Shown one piece after another: positions 7,786 through 15,627 of a DNA stretch of 48,155 nucleotides (the first letter of the stretch is position 1; every line of letters starts with the position of its first letter). The translations under genes were made by a program, and so were the position numbers. The DNA is from JAWAFD01 sp964467175 (GTDB lineage: Archaea; Micrarchaeota; Micrarchaeia; Anstonellales; J096), in assembly GCA_964467175.1 (NCBI GenBank), contig CAYXNY010000036.1:1-48155 (forward strand). The letters run 5' to 3'. The notes beneath the pieces were generated by a model that made no database searches, was not told the origin of the DNA, and saw only the letters and a program-made list of their open reading frames with translations.

Positions 7786-8568
7786 TCATTCTTTCACCTT
7801 GAAAGTATGGACAACTCCTGCTTTATCTAAAACAAAAATATTTGGAGTGTTTTTATAAAATATTAGTGCCGCAGCAGATACTTCTTCTGCATTTAGATTT
7901 GTAGGAACGACGGATGAGAGAGTACCATAGCAAGAAATTTTTTTATCTTCCACAACAACTATGCTTGAAAGCTGACCACCAAATATTTTTGCATTTTTGT
8001 CTATAATATATTCGCCAAGATCAGAGGTTTTATAGGTTGTTTTATATCCTCCGTTTTCTCTTTCGTAATCTTCGGAAACCATCCACAGTCTTAAAGAGCT
8101 CCTGTTTTCATCAAAAAGGGCGCAAATGTACCCTGAAACAAACAATTTTGTATACCCTTTATCTAAACTAAATTCTTCTGTTTTCAAGATTTCCTCGCCC
8201 ATAAATTTTTCTTTAGTCATTACAAAAATTAATTTGTTGTTGCTTTTATCGTAGACAACTGCTCCAAATGAAGATAGCGAGACCACAGAATTATCGGAAA
8301 TATTCAACTGGACAGTGAGCCAAGGATTTCCTACCGCAACGCCTGGTTCGTAGCTTGAATAAATGTTCAAAATTCCGTTTGTTAATATTGCTGCCTTCCC
8401 TAGAATAAAATATGCCGTGCTTGCTGATTCTAAAGTGTATTTTTCTAGATTTGCAGGAGTTATGTCGTGAACCATCGGCTCTTTCATCACATTTCTGTTT
8501 GAACAGCCGAAATTTAAAAATCCTGTGCTGATCGCAAAAGCAAGTATTGCTTTTTTAGCGAATGCCAT
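7786..8568 (-). CDS. Hypothetical lipoprotein-like exported protein
   Basis: 260 residues. The N-terminus MAFAKKAILAFAISTGFLNFGCSN is a signal peptide with a lipobox-like LNFGC, so Cys22 could be lipid-modified and the protein attached outside the cell membrane. The rest is a series of short strands with repeated I-x-V/F patterns ending VFVLD-like (IFVLDKAGVVHTF), reminiscent of a small beta-propeller or beta-sandwich. No catalytic motif is seen. It stands alone on this strand, 46 nt from the SDR gene. Not recognised as a known family. Confidence 0.6.
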   Translation of the reverse strand: MAFAKKAILAFAISTGFLNFGCSNRNVMKEPMVHDITPANLEKYTLESASTAYFILGKAAILTNGILNIYSSYEPGVAVGNPWLTVQLNISDNSVVSLSSFGAVVYDKSNNKLIFVMTKEKFMGEEILKTEEFSLDKGYTKLFVSGYICALFDENRSSLRLWMVSEDYERENGGYKTTYKTSDLGEYIIDKNAKIFGGQLSSIVVVEDKKISCYGTLSSVVPTNLNAEEVSAAALIFYKNTPNIFVLDKAGVVHTFKVKE

Positions 8569-8614
8569 AATGTATTTACGAAGCGCAGGTTAATAAATGT
8601 TTTTTTGTGTAATA

Positions 8615-9367
8615 TCAGAGATGGCATATCCACCCGCCATCTATTACGAGCACCGCCCCGGTAACATAGCTCGCTTCATCGCTCGCTAGATAGAGGGCCC
8701 CGTAGGCAATATCCTCAGGTTTTCCAACCCTTTTCATGAGCACCGGTGCAAGGTAGGCTTCTAGGAGTTTTTTGTTGGCTATTATATCCTTTGTCATCGC
8801 GGTTTCTATCAGACCAGGAGCGATTGCGTTAACCCTTATGCCGAATGGAGCAAGCTCCTGCGCAGCTGATTTTGTGAAATTAACTACGGCTCCTTTTGAA
8901 GCGCCGTAATGGACTGCTCCGCCTATCCCCCTCAAACCAGCAATGCTCGCGATGTTTATTATCGCGCCTTTTTTCTGTTTTTTCATCTGCATTGAAGCGT
9001 ATTTTGTTCCGAAAAAAACGCCTTTTGCATTGACATCCATAACCCTGTTCCAATCCGCCTCCGTCATATCTTCCAAGGTTTTTGGAGGATATATCCCTGC
9101 GTTGTTCACCATTATGTCGAGCCTCCCGAATTTTTTAACTGTTTTTTCCACGAGTGCCTTAACCCCGCTTTCTTTTGAAACATCGCAAGGAACCGGGAGT
9201 GCTTCGCCGAATTTAGAAAGCTCCTCTGCTGTTTTTTTGCAGTGCTCTTCGTTCTCAGAGCTTATGACCGCTTTTGCGCCCGCCTTAAGAAAAACTGCTG
9301 CAATCCCTTTTCCTATACCGGAGGTTGAGCCGGTAACTATAGCCACCTTGTCTTTTAGGGAAAACAT
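8615..9367 (-). CDS. Short-chain dehydrogenase/reductase
   Basis: A classical SDR oxidoreductase of 250 residues: cofactor-binding TGSTSGIG (residues 12-19), NNAG (88-91), and the catalytic Ser141, Tyr154 and Lys158 (HYGASKGA). The C-terminus has the PEDIAYGALYLASDEASYVTG signature found in FabG-like and glucose-1-dehydrogenase-like members. The substrate cannot be read from the sequence; FabG-type labels would be misleading in an archaeon without fatty-acid synthesis. The start at 9367 is preceded on this strand by GGTGGTCGC and a TATA-like ATTTTTAAG about 32-40 nt upstream. Confidence 0.9.
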   Translation of the reverse strand: MFSLKDKVAIVTGSTSGIGKGIAAVFLKAGAKAVISSENEEHCKKTAEELSKFGEALPVPCDVSKESGVKALVEKTVKKFGRLDIMVNNAGIYPPKTLEDMTEADWNRVMDVNAKGVFFGTKYASMQMKKQKKGAIINIASIAGLRGIGGAVHYGASKGAVVNFTKSAAQELAPFGIRVNAIAPGLIETAMTKDIIANKKLLEAYLAPVLMKRVGKPEDIAYGALYLASDEASYVTGAVLVIDGGWICHL

Positions 9368-9393
9368 GCGACCACCTAGAATCGAATAAACAC

Positions 9394-9411
9394 TAAGCGC
9401 TTAAAAATCTT
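9394..9411 (+). repeat. 18-bp direct repeat left of the surface-protein gene
   Basis: TAAGCGCTTAAAAATCTT, identical to 12368-12385. It also coincides with the probable promoter of the leftward SDR gene. Confidence 0.7.
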
Positions 9412-9610
9412 CTTTCTCGCAAATCACAGGGATGGGAGTAAACGAAAACAGGAGGATATTCTAAGGAGTTATGCGACAATTTATGCACATTTCTGATGCT
9501 GTTAAGAGAAGAGCATAAAAAAGATAAGATAAACAAAACTTTGTTTTGCGAAACCGAATTTTTATAAGATAGATTTAAAAAATTAGGTTTTATATAAAAA
9601 AGTGGTAAGT

Positions 9611-12352
9611 ATGAGAAAGGCTGTTTTCATACTAGTAATCGCTATTCTCGCTGGAGTTGGGTATACCTACACGCCGCAAGGTGGCGGAGTTTGCAGCTGT
9701 GACTCATGCGGCGATTGCACCGATGCCCTAAATGACAACACAAATTGTTATGTTGAAGTACAACTAGCGTTCAGCATTTATGACTATTCTGTTAGCGACA
9801 CGTGTATCGATAATCCAGAGAATTTTACTAACAAAATATTTAACTGCTATGGAAATCAAATAGATGGTGATGGGACTAATTTTAGAGCAGTTTATTTGGA
9901 TAATAAGGAGAATAACACGATTGCGAACTGTTCGATCTCAGATTTTGGATATGGGATTTGGCTTTCCTATAGTAATAACAACAGCATTTTGAATAATAAG
10001 TTGTTTAATAACATCTTTGATGGAATTTATGTCTACTCGTCTTCGAAAAACAATTTTACAAACAATAGCGTAAGCGATAACGGTTTTAACGGCTTTAATC
10101 TCAGTCTAAGTTTAAACAACACTTTTTCTAACAATAATGTATATGGAAATGGACAGCATGGTTTTTACGTTGATTCAACATCAACAGGAAATTCTTTAGA
10201 TTCAAATACATTATGTGCAAATAACCAACTCCGCTCAAATTTCTTTGATATTTACGATGATGACAGCAATACGTTTACCAACAACACGTGCGATATCTCC
10301 TATCCATCAGGAAAATGCGGCAACCCGTGTTCTTATTGCTACACAAGAAACAGCGGGGGGGTCTGCACTGTTAACGCCGGATCGGATTGTTCTTGTTTGT
10401 ACTCTGCGCTAAATGACAATTTTAATTGCTATAACGAAGTAAGATTAAACGGGGATATAAGCAACGGTGGAACCTGTATATATAACCCTCCCCGTTTTCA
10501 ACACAAAACACTTAACTGCCTCAACAATGTTATTTCTGGCGGCGGATTTGAATACACATATGGAATTTATCTAGCTGATAAAAACAATATTACAATTAAA
10601 AATTGCGTAATAAAAAATTTTGTTGAGGGCATTCGCGGCGAGCGCATAGCAAATAGTTCTTTTGAATACGTATCGGCGATAGATAACGGAGGTTACTCTA
10701 TATTTGGTTGCTATAGCAGCGCCGGTATTAACCTAATTGAGTCGTACAACATAAAACTCCTTCATATAAACGCGAGTTCTAATACGGGCGGCGGTACATT
10801 CGATATGTTCGGTTGTAGTGGTACTGGACTTTATTTGAATGTTTCAAATAGCACTCTTAATGACATCATTGCAAATAACAATAATGGTGGTTCCGGCCAA
10901 AGAATTGGGGGTCCTGGGTCAGGTTTAGTGTTAGAAGGTTCGCATAATACGCTTGTATCTATACAGACCAATGATAACACCGGCGGTGGCAGTAGGTTTC
11001 GCGGAGGAGTTGGCACAGGTCTATTGGTTTCAGGTGAAAACAACAATATTTCACGGGTAACAGCCAATAATAACGAAGGTGGCGGTGCAGTAAAAGTCAG
11101 TTATGGAATTCGTTATAATAGTGTAACTAATACCACGCTTTCATCAAGCACAATAAATTCAAATCGATATGGAATTTATGTAGAATCCTCTGCGAATAAT
11201 ACATTTATTAATAATAAAGTGCTCTCAAACTACTTTCACGGCATTTATTTAGACGGCACAAGCACCGATAATATAATTCGTTCAAATAGATTCTGCAAAA
11301 ACAATCAATCCGGCAACGATTATTATGATGTTTATGACGAAGACGCAAATACATTTTTGTTTAACATATGCAGTACATCTAATCCGGATGGTCTTTGTGT
11401 TGCCTCTTGCGCTCCCCATGCCGGAAATGGCGAAGAAAATGAACACGAATTGTATATTCGTGCCATAGCGCACCAATATGCAAAGGAAGGAGAAAGGAAA
11501 AATGTTGCTATAATTGTCGAAAATATAGGAGATTATACAGAATATAATGTCGCCATATCTCTAAATTGTCCACCGCAGCTATCCTGCGGGAATGCTAGTT
11601 TAGGGAATTTACACAGGATGGGGGAAGGAAACGCAACAGTAATGATAGTTGGAAATGTCGTTGGGAGTTACCTAATCAAGGTAGAGGCGCGAAGTGAAGC
11701 TACATCGGCTGAGAGGGAATTTTACTTTACAGTAGAGCCAGAATGCACAAGAAACGATGAATGCGTTGCTAATGAAAAATGCGAGAATAAGAAATGCGTC
11801 CATGTAGAATGCATATGCGGGTATGTAGAAAAACATGCATGCGTACCCTATGAATGTTGCGAAAACAAAGACTGTGACGATGCAAGCGTATGTGTGGAGC
11901 ACAAATGCGTTCCGATTGTTTATAAAATCAAAATTGAAGCCGCTAATATTAACATAGGCGAAGAATTTGTGATAAAAGTTACCGCAGACGGCAACCCCGC
12001 CGGCGGCGTGGCTATTGTTGTAGTTTACCCAGATGGTTCTACATCAACAGTTCTATCTAACGATGGTGGAATGGTCGTTGTACCCGCGCGGCGGGAAGGA
12101 AAGTATAAATTTTATATCCAAAGGGATCCGACAATTACCGAAGAAGGTTATGCACAACCTGCTATAGCGGAAGTTCAGCGACCTTCTGAAGAAGAACGAG
12201 CTCCACCATCGACTTGCTGTGTCTTTGGCATCTGCGGGGATTTGCTCGGTGTGTGCTGGCATTGGGTGGCGCTGTCTCTTGCAATCGTAGCAGTCTTGGC
12301 CGCGGCATTGGTATTTTCCATGCGTGGCGCGGGAATCTTTAGAAGAAGATAA
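9611..12352 (+). CDS. Large surface protein with parallel beta-helix repeats and C-terminal membrane anchor
   Basis: An exported protein of about 913 residues. The N-terminus MRKAVFILVIAILAGVGYTY is a signal sequence. Two related Cys-rich modules follow: CSCDSCGDCTDALNDNTNCY near the N-terminus and, some 235 residues later, SDCSCLYSALNDNFNCYNEV. Each introduces Asn-rich repeats (NNTIANCSISDFGYGIWLSYS, NNSILNNKLFNNIFDGIYVY) typical of right-handed parallel beta-helix (NosD/PbH1) proteins. Then come a CARDB-like domain (HELYIRAIAHQY onward), a Cys-rich knot (CTRNDECVANEKCENKKC), an Ig-like segment, and a final hydrophobic helix (WVALSLAIVAVLAAALVF) ending in FRRR. Many N-x-S/T sites could be glycosylated. 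The ATG at 9611 follows a TATA box at about 9588-9599. The gene is AT-rich and flanked by 18-bp repeats. Confidence 0.85.
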   Translation: MRKAVFILVIAILAGVGYTYTPQGGGVCSCDSCGDCTDALNDNTNCYVEVQLAFSIYDYSVSDTCIDNPENFTNKIFNCYGNQIDGDGTNFRAVYLDNKENNTIANCSISDFGYGIWLSYSNNNSILNNKLFNNIFDGIYVYSSSKNNFTNNSVSDNGFNGFNLSLSLNNTFSNNNVYGNGQHGFYVDSTSTGNSLDSNTLCANNQLRSNFFDIYDDDSNTFTNNTCDISYPSGKCGNPCSYCYTRNSGGVCTVNAGSDCSCLYSALNDNFNCYNEVRLNGDISNGGTCIYNPPRFQHKTLNCLNNVISGGGFEYTYGIYLADKNNITIKNCVIKNFVEGIRGERIANSSFEYVSAIDNGGYSIFGCYSSAGINLIESYNIKLLHINASSNTGGGTFDMFGCSGTGLYLNVSNSTLNDIIANNNNGGSGQRIGGPGSGLVLEGSHNTLVSIQTNDNTGGGSRFRGGVGTGLLVSGENNNISRVTANNNEGGGAVKVSYGIRYNSVTNTTLSSSTINSNRYGIYVESSANNTFINNKVLSNYFHGIYLDGTSTDNIIRSNRFCKNNQSGNDYYDVYDEDANTFLFNICSTSNPDGLCVASCAPHAGNGEENEHELYIRAIAHQYAKEGERKNVAIIVENIGDYTEYNVAISLNCPPQLSCGNASLGNLHRMGEGNATVMIVGNVVGSYLIKVEARSEATSAEREFYFTVEPECTRNDECVANEKCENKKCVHVECICGYVEKHACVPYECCENKDCDDASVCVEHKCVPIVYKIKIEAANINIGEEFVIKVTADGNPAGGVAIVVVYPDGSTSTVLSNDGGMVVVPARREGKYKFYIQRDPTITEEGYAQPAIAEVQRPSEEERAPPSTCCVFGICGDLLGVCWHWVALSLAIVAVLAAALVFSMRGAGIFRRR

Positions 12353-12367
12353 AGCGTTTCCGGAGCG

Positions 12368-12385
12368 TAAGCGCTTAAAAATCTT
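12368..12385 (+). repeat. 18-bp direct repeat right of the surface-protein gene
   Basis: TAAGCGCTTAAAAATCTT, identical to 9394-9411. It begins 16 nt after the stop codon of the beta-helix protein gene. Confidence 0.7.
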
Positions 12386-12502
12386 TAAGGTAAGCCCGCC
12401 ATACATTATTGTCATTTTATCTTTTGTTTTTATGAGACAATTTGCAACGGGCTGCTTACGCAAAAAAATAAATATTTAAAATCTTACCGATAAATAAAAA
12501 AC

Positions 12503-13507
12503 ATGAGAGTAGCTATTTCTGGATTTGGGAGAATAGGAAAGGGGTTAGTGAGGGCATTGTTTGATTCCGGAGTGATAAACGAGATAGAGCTGGTGGCCAT
12601 AAACACAAGAAGCCCAGTGGAGATGCACGCGCATCTGCTGAAATACGACAGCGTCTACGGAAAGTGGAACGGAAGCGTTGAAGTGAAAGACGGAGACATT
12701 GTGATTAATGGAAAAAGGATAAAATGGATAAATGAAACAGATCCTGAGAAGCTTCCGTGGAGGGAGCTTAAGGTTGATGTTGTTGTTGAAGCGAGCGGCG
12801 AGTTCAGGAAAAGGGAGGATGCTGAAAAGCACATGAAAGCGGGCGCGAAGAAGGTTGTTATCTCCGCTCCGGGAAAAGGCGTAGATGTTACGATCGTGCC
12901 CGGTGTGAATGACAATGCGTACAAAAAAGAGCATAAGATTATTTCCATGGCATCCTGCACAACAAACAGCCTTGCGCCGGTTGTAAAGGTTCTGCATGAA
13001 AAATTCGGAATTGAGAGGGGGTTCATAACAACGGTCCACGCATACACAGCAGACCAGAACCTTCTCGATGGAAGCCATAAGAAAGATATAAGGAGGGCGA
13101 GGGCTGCGGCTGTAAACATAGTCCCGACAAGCACCGGCGCGGCAAAGGCAATAGGAGAAATCTTCCCTGAGCTGAACGGAAAATTGGATGGAATTGCGAT
13201 GAGGGTTCCGGTTGCCGACGGAAGCGTAACCGACTGCAGTTTTGTTTTGAAAAAGGAGGCGAGCAGGGAGGAAGTAAACGCAGCGCTCAAAAAGGCAAGC
13301 GAAGGGGAGCTGAAAGGTGTTCTTCTTTATACTGAAGAGCCGATTGTTTCGAGCGATGTCATAAGGATGCCGTATGGCGGAATTGTCGATGGGCAGCTTA
13401 CGCAGGCAAAGGGAAACCTTGTGAAGGTGTTCTCGTGGTATGATAATGAGTATGGATATGCTTTTAGGCTTGCGAAATTTTTAGGATGGTTGAAAAAACA
13501 TGGCTAA
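12503..13507 (+). CDS. gap: Class I glyceraldehyde-3-phosphate dehydrogenase
   Basis: A phosphorylating GAPDH of the bacterial/eukaryotic class I type, 334 residues. The Rossmann motif GFGRIG is at residues 7-12, the catalytic Cys152 in ASCTTNS, the GGxF-like HAYTADQNLLDG and RAAAVNIVPTSTGAAKA segments follow, and the C-terminus has WYDNEYGYA. Most archaea use class II GAPDH, so this gene points to bacterial-type ancestry, as in some DPANN and haloarchaea. The residue that binds the NAD ribose in NAD-specific enzymes, the Asp of VAIND, is Thr35 here (VAINTRS), as in NADP-preferring GapB-like enzymes; NADP use is inferred. The last 8 nt overlap the start of uppS, so the two genes are coupled. 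Confidence 0.96.
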   Translation: MRVAISGFGRIGKGLVRALFDSGVINEIELVAINTRSPVEMHAHLLKYDSVYGKWNGSVEVKDGDIVINGKRIKWINETDPEKLPWRELKVDVVVEASGEFRKREDAEKHMKAGAKKVVISAPGKGVDVTIVPGVNDNAYKKEHKIISMASCTTNSLAPVVKVLHEKFGIERGFITTVHAYTADQNLLDGSHKKDIRRARAAAVNIVPTSTGAAKAIGEIFPELNGKLDGIAMRVPVADGSVTDCSFVLKKEASREEVNAALKKASEGELKGVLLYTEEPIVSSDVIRMPYGGIVDGQLTQAKGNLVKVFSWYDNEYGYAFRLAKFLGWLKKHG

Positions 13508-14210
13508 AGGAGAGAAAGGCGAGCCCCGGCATATAGCGATTATTCCGGATGGGAATAGAACTTGGGCCAGAAGGCGCGGAGTTAGTTTGGAGAAAACATA
13601 CGAGAAGGGGATACGAAAGATAGGCGATGTTGCAAAGTGGTGCAGAAGGCACAGGATAAAAATGCTTACGATGTGGGGGTTCAGCACAGAGAATTTTCAG
13701 AGGGACAGGGAGGAAGTGGATAAGCTCTTTGTTCTCTTCAAAAAGTTTCTTTTTGAGGGTCTGGAGAGGATGAACAAGGAGAAGAGGAAGGAGAAGAACG
13801 AAGTGAGGATAAGGTTCTTCGGGAGGATAGAGCTCCTTCCCCAAGAAGTGCAGAGGATGATAAGGGAGGTTGAAAAAAGAACAGAAAAAAACAAGCCGTA
13901 CCAGCTTAACCTTCTCCTTGCTTATGGCGGGCATGCTGAAATTGTGGATGGGGTGAACAGGGCGATAAAAGAAGGCGTCGGGCAGGTGGATGAGAAGAGC
14001 TTTTTAAAATTTTTACCAACGGGCGATCTGCCCCCCGTAGACCTTGTGATAAGAACAAGCGGGGCGAAAAGGCTTTCCGGGTTTCTTCCATGGCAGTGTG
14101 CGTACAGCGAGTTTTATTTCTGCAAAACGCTCTGGCCGGACTTCAGCAGAAAGGATTTTGAGGACGCACTCAAGGATTATGCAAAAAGAAAGAGAAAATT
14201 TGGTAAATAG
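13500..14210 (+). CDS. uppS: Cis-prenyltransferase (undecaprenyl/polyprenyl diphosphate synthase family)
   Basis: Makes the long cis-polyprenyl diphosphate that becomes the lipid carrier for glycan assembly, by condensing isopentenyl units. The signature HIAIIPDGNRTWA (residues 11-23) contains catalytic Asp17; most homologues have Met where this one has Pro16. TMWGFSTENFQRDREEV, the flexible RIRFFGRIELLP, NLLLAYGGHAEIVD and DLVIRTSGAKRLSGFLPWQCAYSEFYF complete the family pattern. Length is 236 residues, normal for the family. Its ATG lies inside the end of gap (8-nt overlap), so translation is probably coupled. The chain length of the product cannot be read from the sequence. Confidence 0.94.
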   Translation: MAKGEKGEPRHIAIIPDGNRTWARRRGVSLEKTYEKGIRKIGDVAKWCRRHRIKMLTMWGFSTENFQRDREEVDKLFVLFKKFLFEGLERMNKEKRKEKNEVRIRFFGRIELLPQEVQRMIREVEKRTEKNKPYQLNLLLAYGGHAEIVDGVNRAIKEGVGQVDEKSFLKFLPTGDLPPVDLVIRTSGAKRLSGFLPWQCAYSEFYFCKTLWPDFSRKDFEDALKDYAKRKRKFGK

Positions 14211-14277
14211 TTGCAATTCCTGTAAGGCGGGAAAAGTTTAAATATTTGAACTGCGTAAATCATCTGCTGGTGGTTTG

Positions 14278-14946
14278 ATGGGCAAAAAAAAGGCTAGTAG
14301 AAAGAATAAGCCCGGAAAAAAAATAAAGGTCAAACAAAAAAAAGTAATTAAAGAAAAAAAACATAGAATTAATCCTGCGGCCAGGGCCAAGAAGAAAACA
14401 GCCGCCGGCATAAAAAAAGAGGCCAACAGAAGAAGAGAGGAAACTAGTAGGAGCGCGCCTGTAATTGAAATGCTGAAAAAGCCGAATGTCAGAAAGCTGT
14501 TTATAGACGCAGGCGGGGAAAATGCGATGGAGGTCATAAGGCTGCTTACGGAGTATGGGGAGGATGAAAAGATAGCTGAAAAACTAAACGTAAAGGTAAG
14601 CGACGTGAGGTCTGTGCTCAACAAATTCCACAATGAGGGGATAGTAAGCTACGAGAGAACAAAGGACGAAGAAACCGGATGGTACTACTACAACTGGAGA
14701 TTGAACGCGGAGAGGTTGGGCAGGTGGGTAGAGGAAAGGATGAAAGGAGACATGGAGTTTGTGCTTGCGAAAATGCACGAAGGGGAGCACTATTTCTGCC
14801 CAAGATGCAATGATATAGAGATGCTTATGAAATTCGGCGAGGCGGTTGATTACAACTTCAAATGCCCTAAGTGCGGTACTGTTATGGAGCTTCTTGATGA
14901 GGAAAAAGTCGGCAAGTTGGTAAAGAATGAAAGTTCAAGAGATTAA
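14278..14946 (+). CDS. tfe: Transcription factor E, alpha subunit
   Basis: TFE stabilises the open complex of archaeal RNA polymerase with TBP and TFB. About 60 very basic residues (KKKASRKNKPGKKIKVKQKK) precede the conserved part, an unusual N-terminal extension. Then comes the extended winged helix (residues about 65-150: IRLLTEYGEDEKIAEKLNVKVSDVRSVLNKF, then YYYNWRL) and the zinc ribbon CPRC...CPKC (about 175-205). I chose the ATG at 14278 over the in-frame TTG just before it. A TATA-like TTTAAATATTTG lies at 14236-14247. The nudix gene begins inside its 3' end (20-nt overlap). Confidence 0.93.
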   Translation: MGKKKASRKNKPGKKIKVKQKKVIKEKKHRINPAARAKKKTAAGIKKEANRRREETSRSAPVIEMLKKPNVRKLFIDAGGENAMEVIRLLTEYGEDEKIAEKLNVKVSDVRSVLNKFHNEGIVSYERTKDEETGWYYYNWRLNAERLGRWVEERMKGDMEFVLAKMHEGEHYFCPRCNDIEMLMKFGEAVDYNFKCPKCGTVMELLDEEKVGKLVKNESSRD

Positions 14947-15325
14947 TGCTTATCTTGTTCCGGTAAATAATGGGAAGGTTCTGGTTCTAAAAAGGGATAT
15001 GGAATGCTGGGAGTTTCCAGGCGGGGGGATAGAGTTCGGCGAGATGCCGGAGATTGCAGCGGTGAGGGAGTGCGAAGAGGAGACTGGTTTGAAGGCAAGA
15101 AACCTCACTCTGCTTGGGGTTACCTCGGCTGTTTACGAGAAAGGCGGGGGCATGAAACATTCTATATATATTGTATTCGCGGGGAAGGTTGACCCGCAGG
15201 AGATAAAACTTTCAAGCGAGCATGTTGAAGCAAAATGGGTGAATATCGCTGAATTGGAGTTCATGAAGCTTTGCTTCAACGCGCGCGACGTTCCTTATTT
15301 CATTAAGGAAAAAAACATCGGCTAG
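14927..15325 (+). CDS. Nudix hydrolase
   Basis: 132 residues with a full Nudix box, GGGIEFGEMPEIAAVRECEEETGL (pattern GX5EX7REUXEEXGU), whose glutamates bind the metal for cleavage of a nucleoside diphosphate-linked substrate. The substrate is unknown; housecleaning of damaged nucleotides or an ADP-ribose type activity are both possible. The ATG at 14927 overlaps the end of tfe by 20 nt, so the pair is co-transcribed and perhaps translationally coupled. The 3' end overlaps the convergent cutA gene by 4 nt. Confidence 0.92.
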   Translation: MKVQEINAYLVPVNNGKVLVLKRDMECWEFPGGGIEFGEMPEIAAVRECEEETGLKARNLTLLGVTSAVYEKGGGMKHSIYIVFAGKVDPQEIKLSSEHVEAKWVNIAELEFMKLCFNARDVPYFIKEKNIG

Positions 15326-15627
15326 AGTTTTGTCTGTTTTTTTATCCATTCTTCAAAAGAAGCGTTTGCGTAGCAGTCGAACTTTATCATGGCCGGAAGC
15401 TCGTACGGATGGGTCTTTTCTATCTCTTTTCTCAGTTTGTTTTCGTTTTTTTCACTTGTTTTAAAAATTGCGATGGATTCCTTGGCGCTTTCCCTTTTTC
15501 CCTTCCACTCGTAGACGCTTTCGCATGAAAAAATGTTCGCGCACGCAATTAGTTTTTTCTTCAGTAGATTTTTTGCTGCTTTTTTCGCCTTTTTTTTATT
15601 CGGAAACGGAACATACAGGACTATCAT
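15322..15627 (-). CDS. cutA: CutA1 family protein
   Basis: 101 residues, matching the trimeric CutA1 fold in length. Family motifs are visible: the opening strand MIVLYVPFPNKKKAKKAAKNLL, KKLIACANIF, SVYEWKGKRESAKESIAIFKTS, and HPYELPAMIKFD. CutA1 was named for divalent-cation tolerance and binds copper in some species; its role in archaea is not established. It abuts the hydrogenase gene with no spacer: its start codon is immediately followed, on the top strand, by the hydrogenase stop codon, so the two are one operon reading leftward. Confidence 0.9.
   Translation of the reverse strand: MIVLYVPFPNKKKAKKAAKNLLKKKLIACANIFSCESVYEWKGKRESAKESIAIFKTSEKNENKLRKEIEKTHPYELPAMIKFDCYANASFEEWIKKQTKL

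Noticed and set aside
9330..9347. TAACTATAG half-site resembling the palindrome
   Set aside because: Lies inside the SDR coding sequence and lacks the second arm.
9534..9548. CAAAAC-TTT-GTTTTG inverted repeat upstream of the surface protein
   Set aside because: Short and A/T-rich with no second copy; not enough to call an operator.
12545..13290. Long minus-strand frames opposite gap
   Set aside because: Antisense shadows of a well-identified gene.
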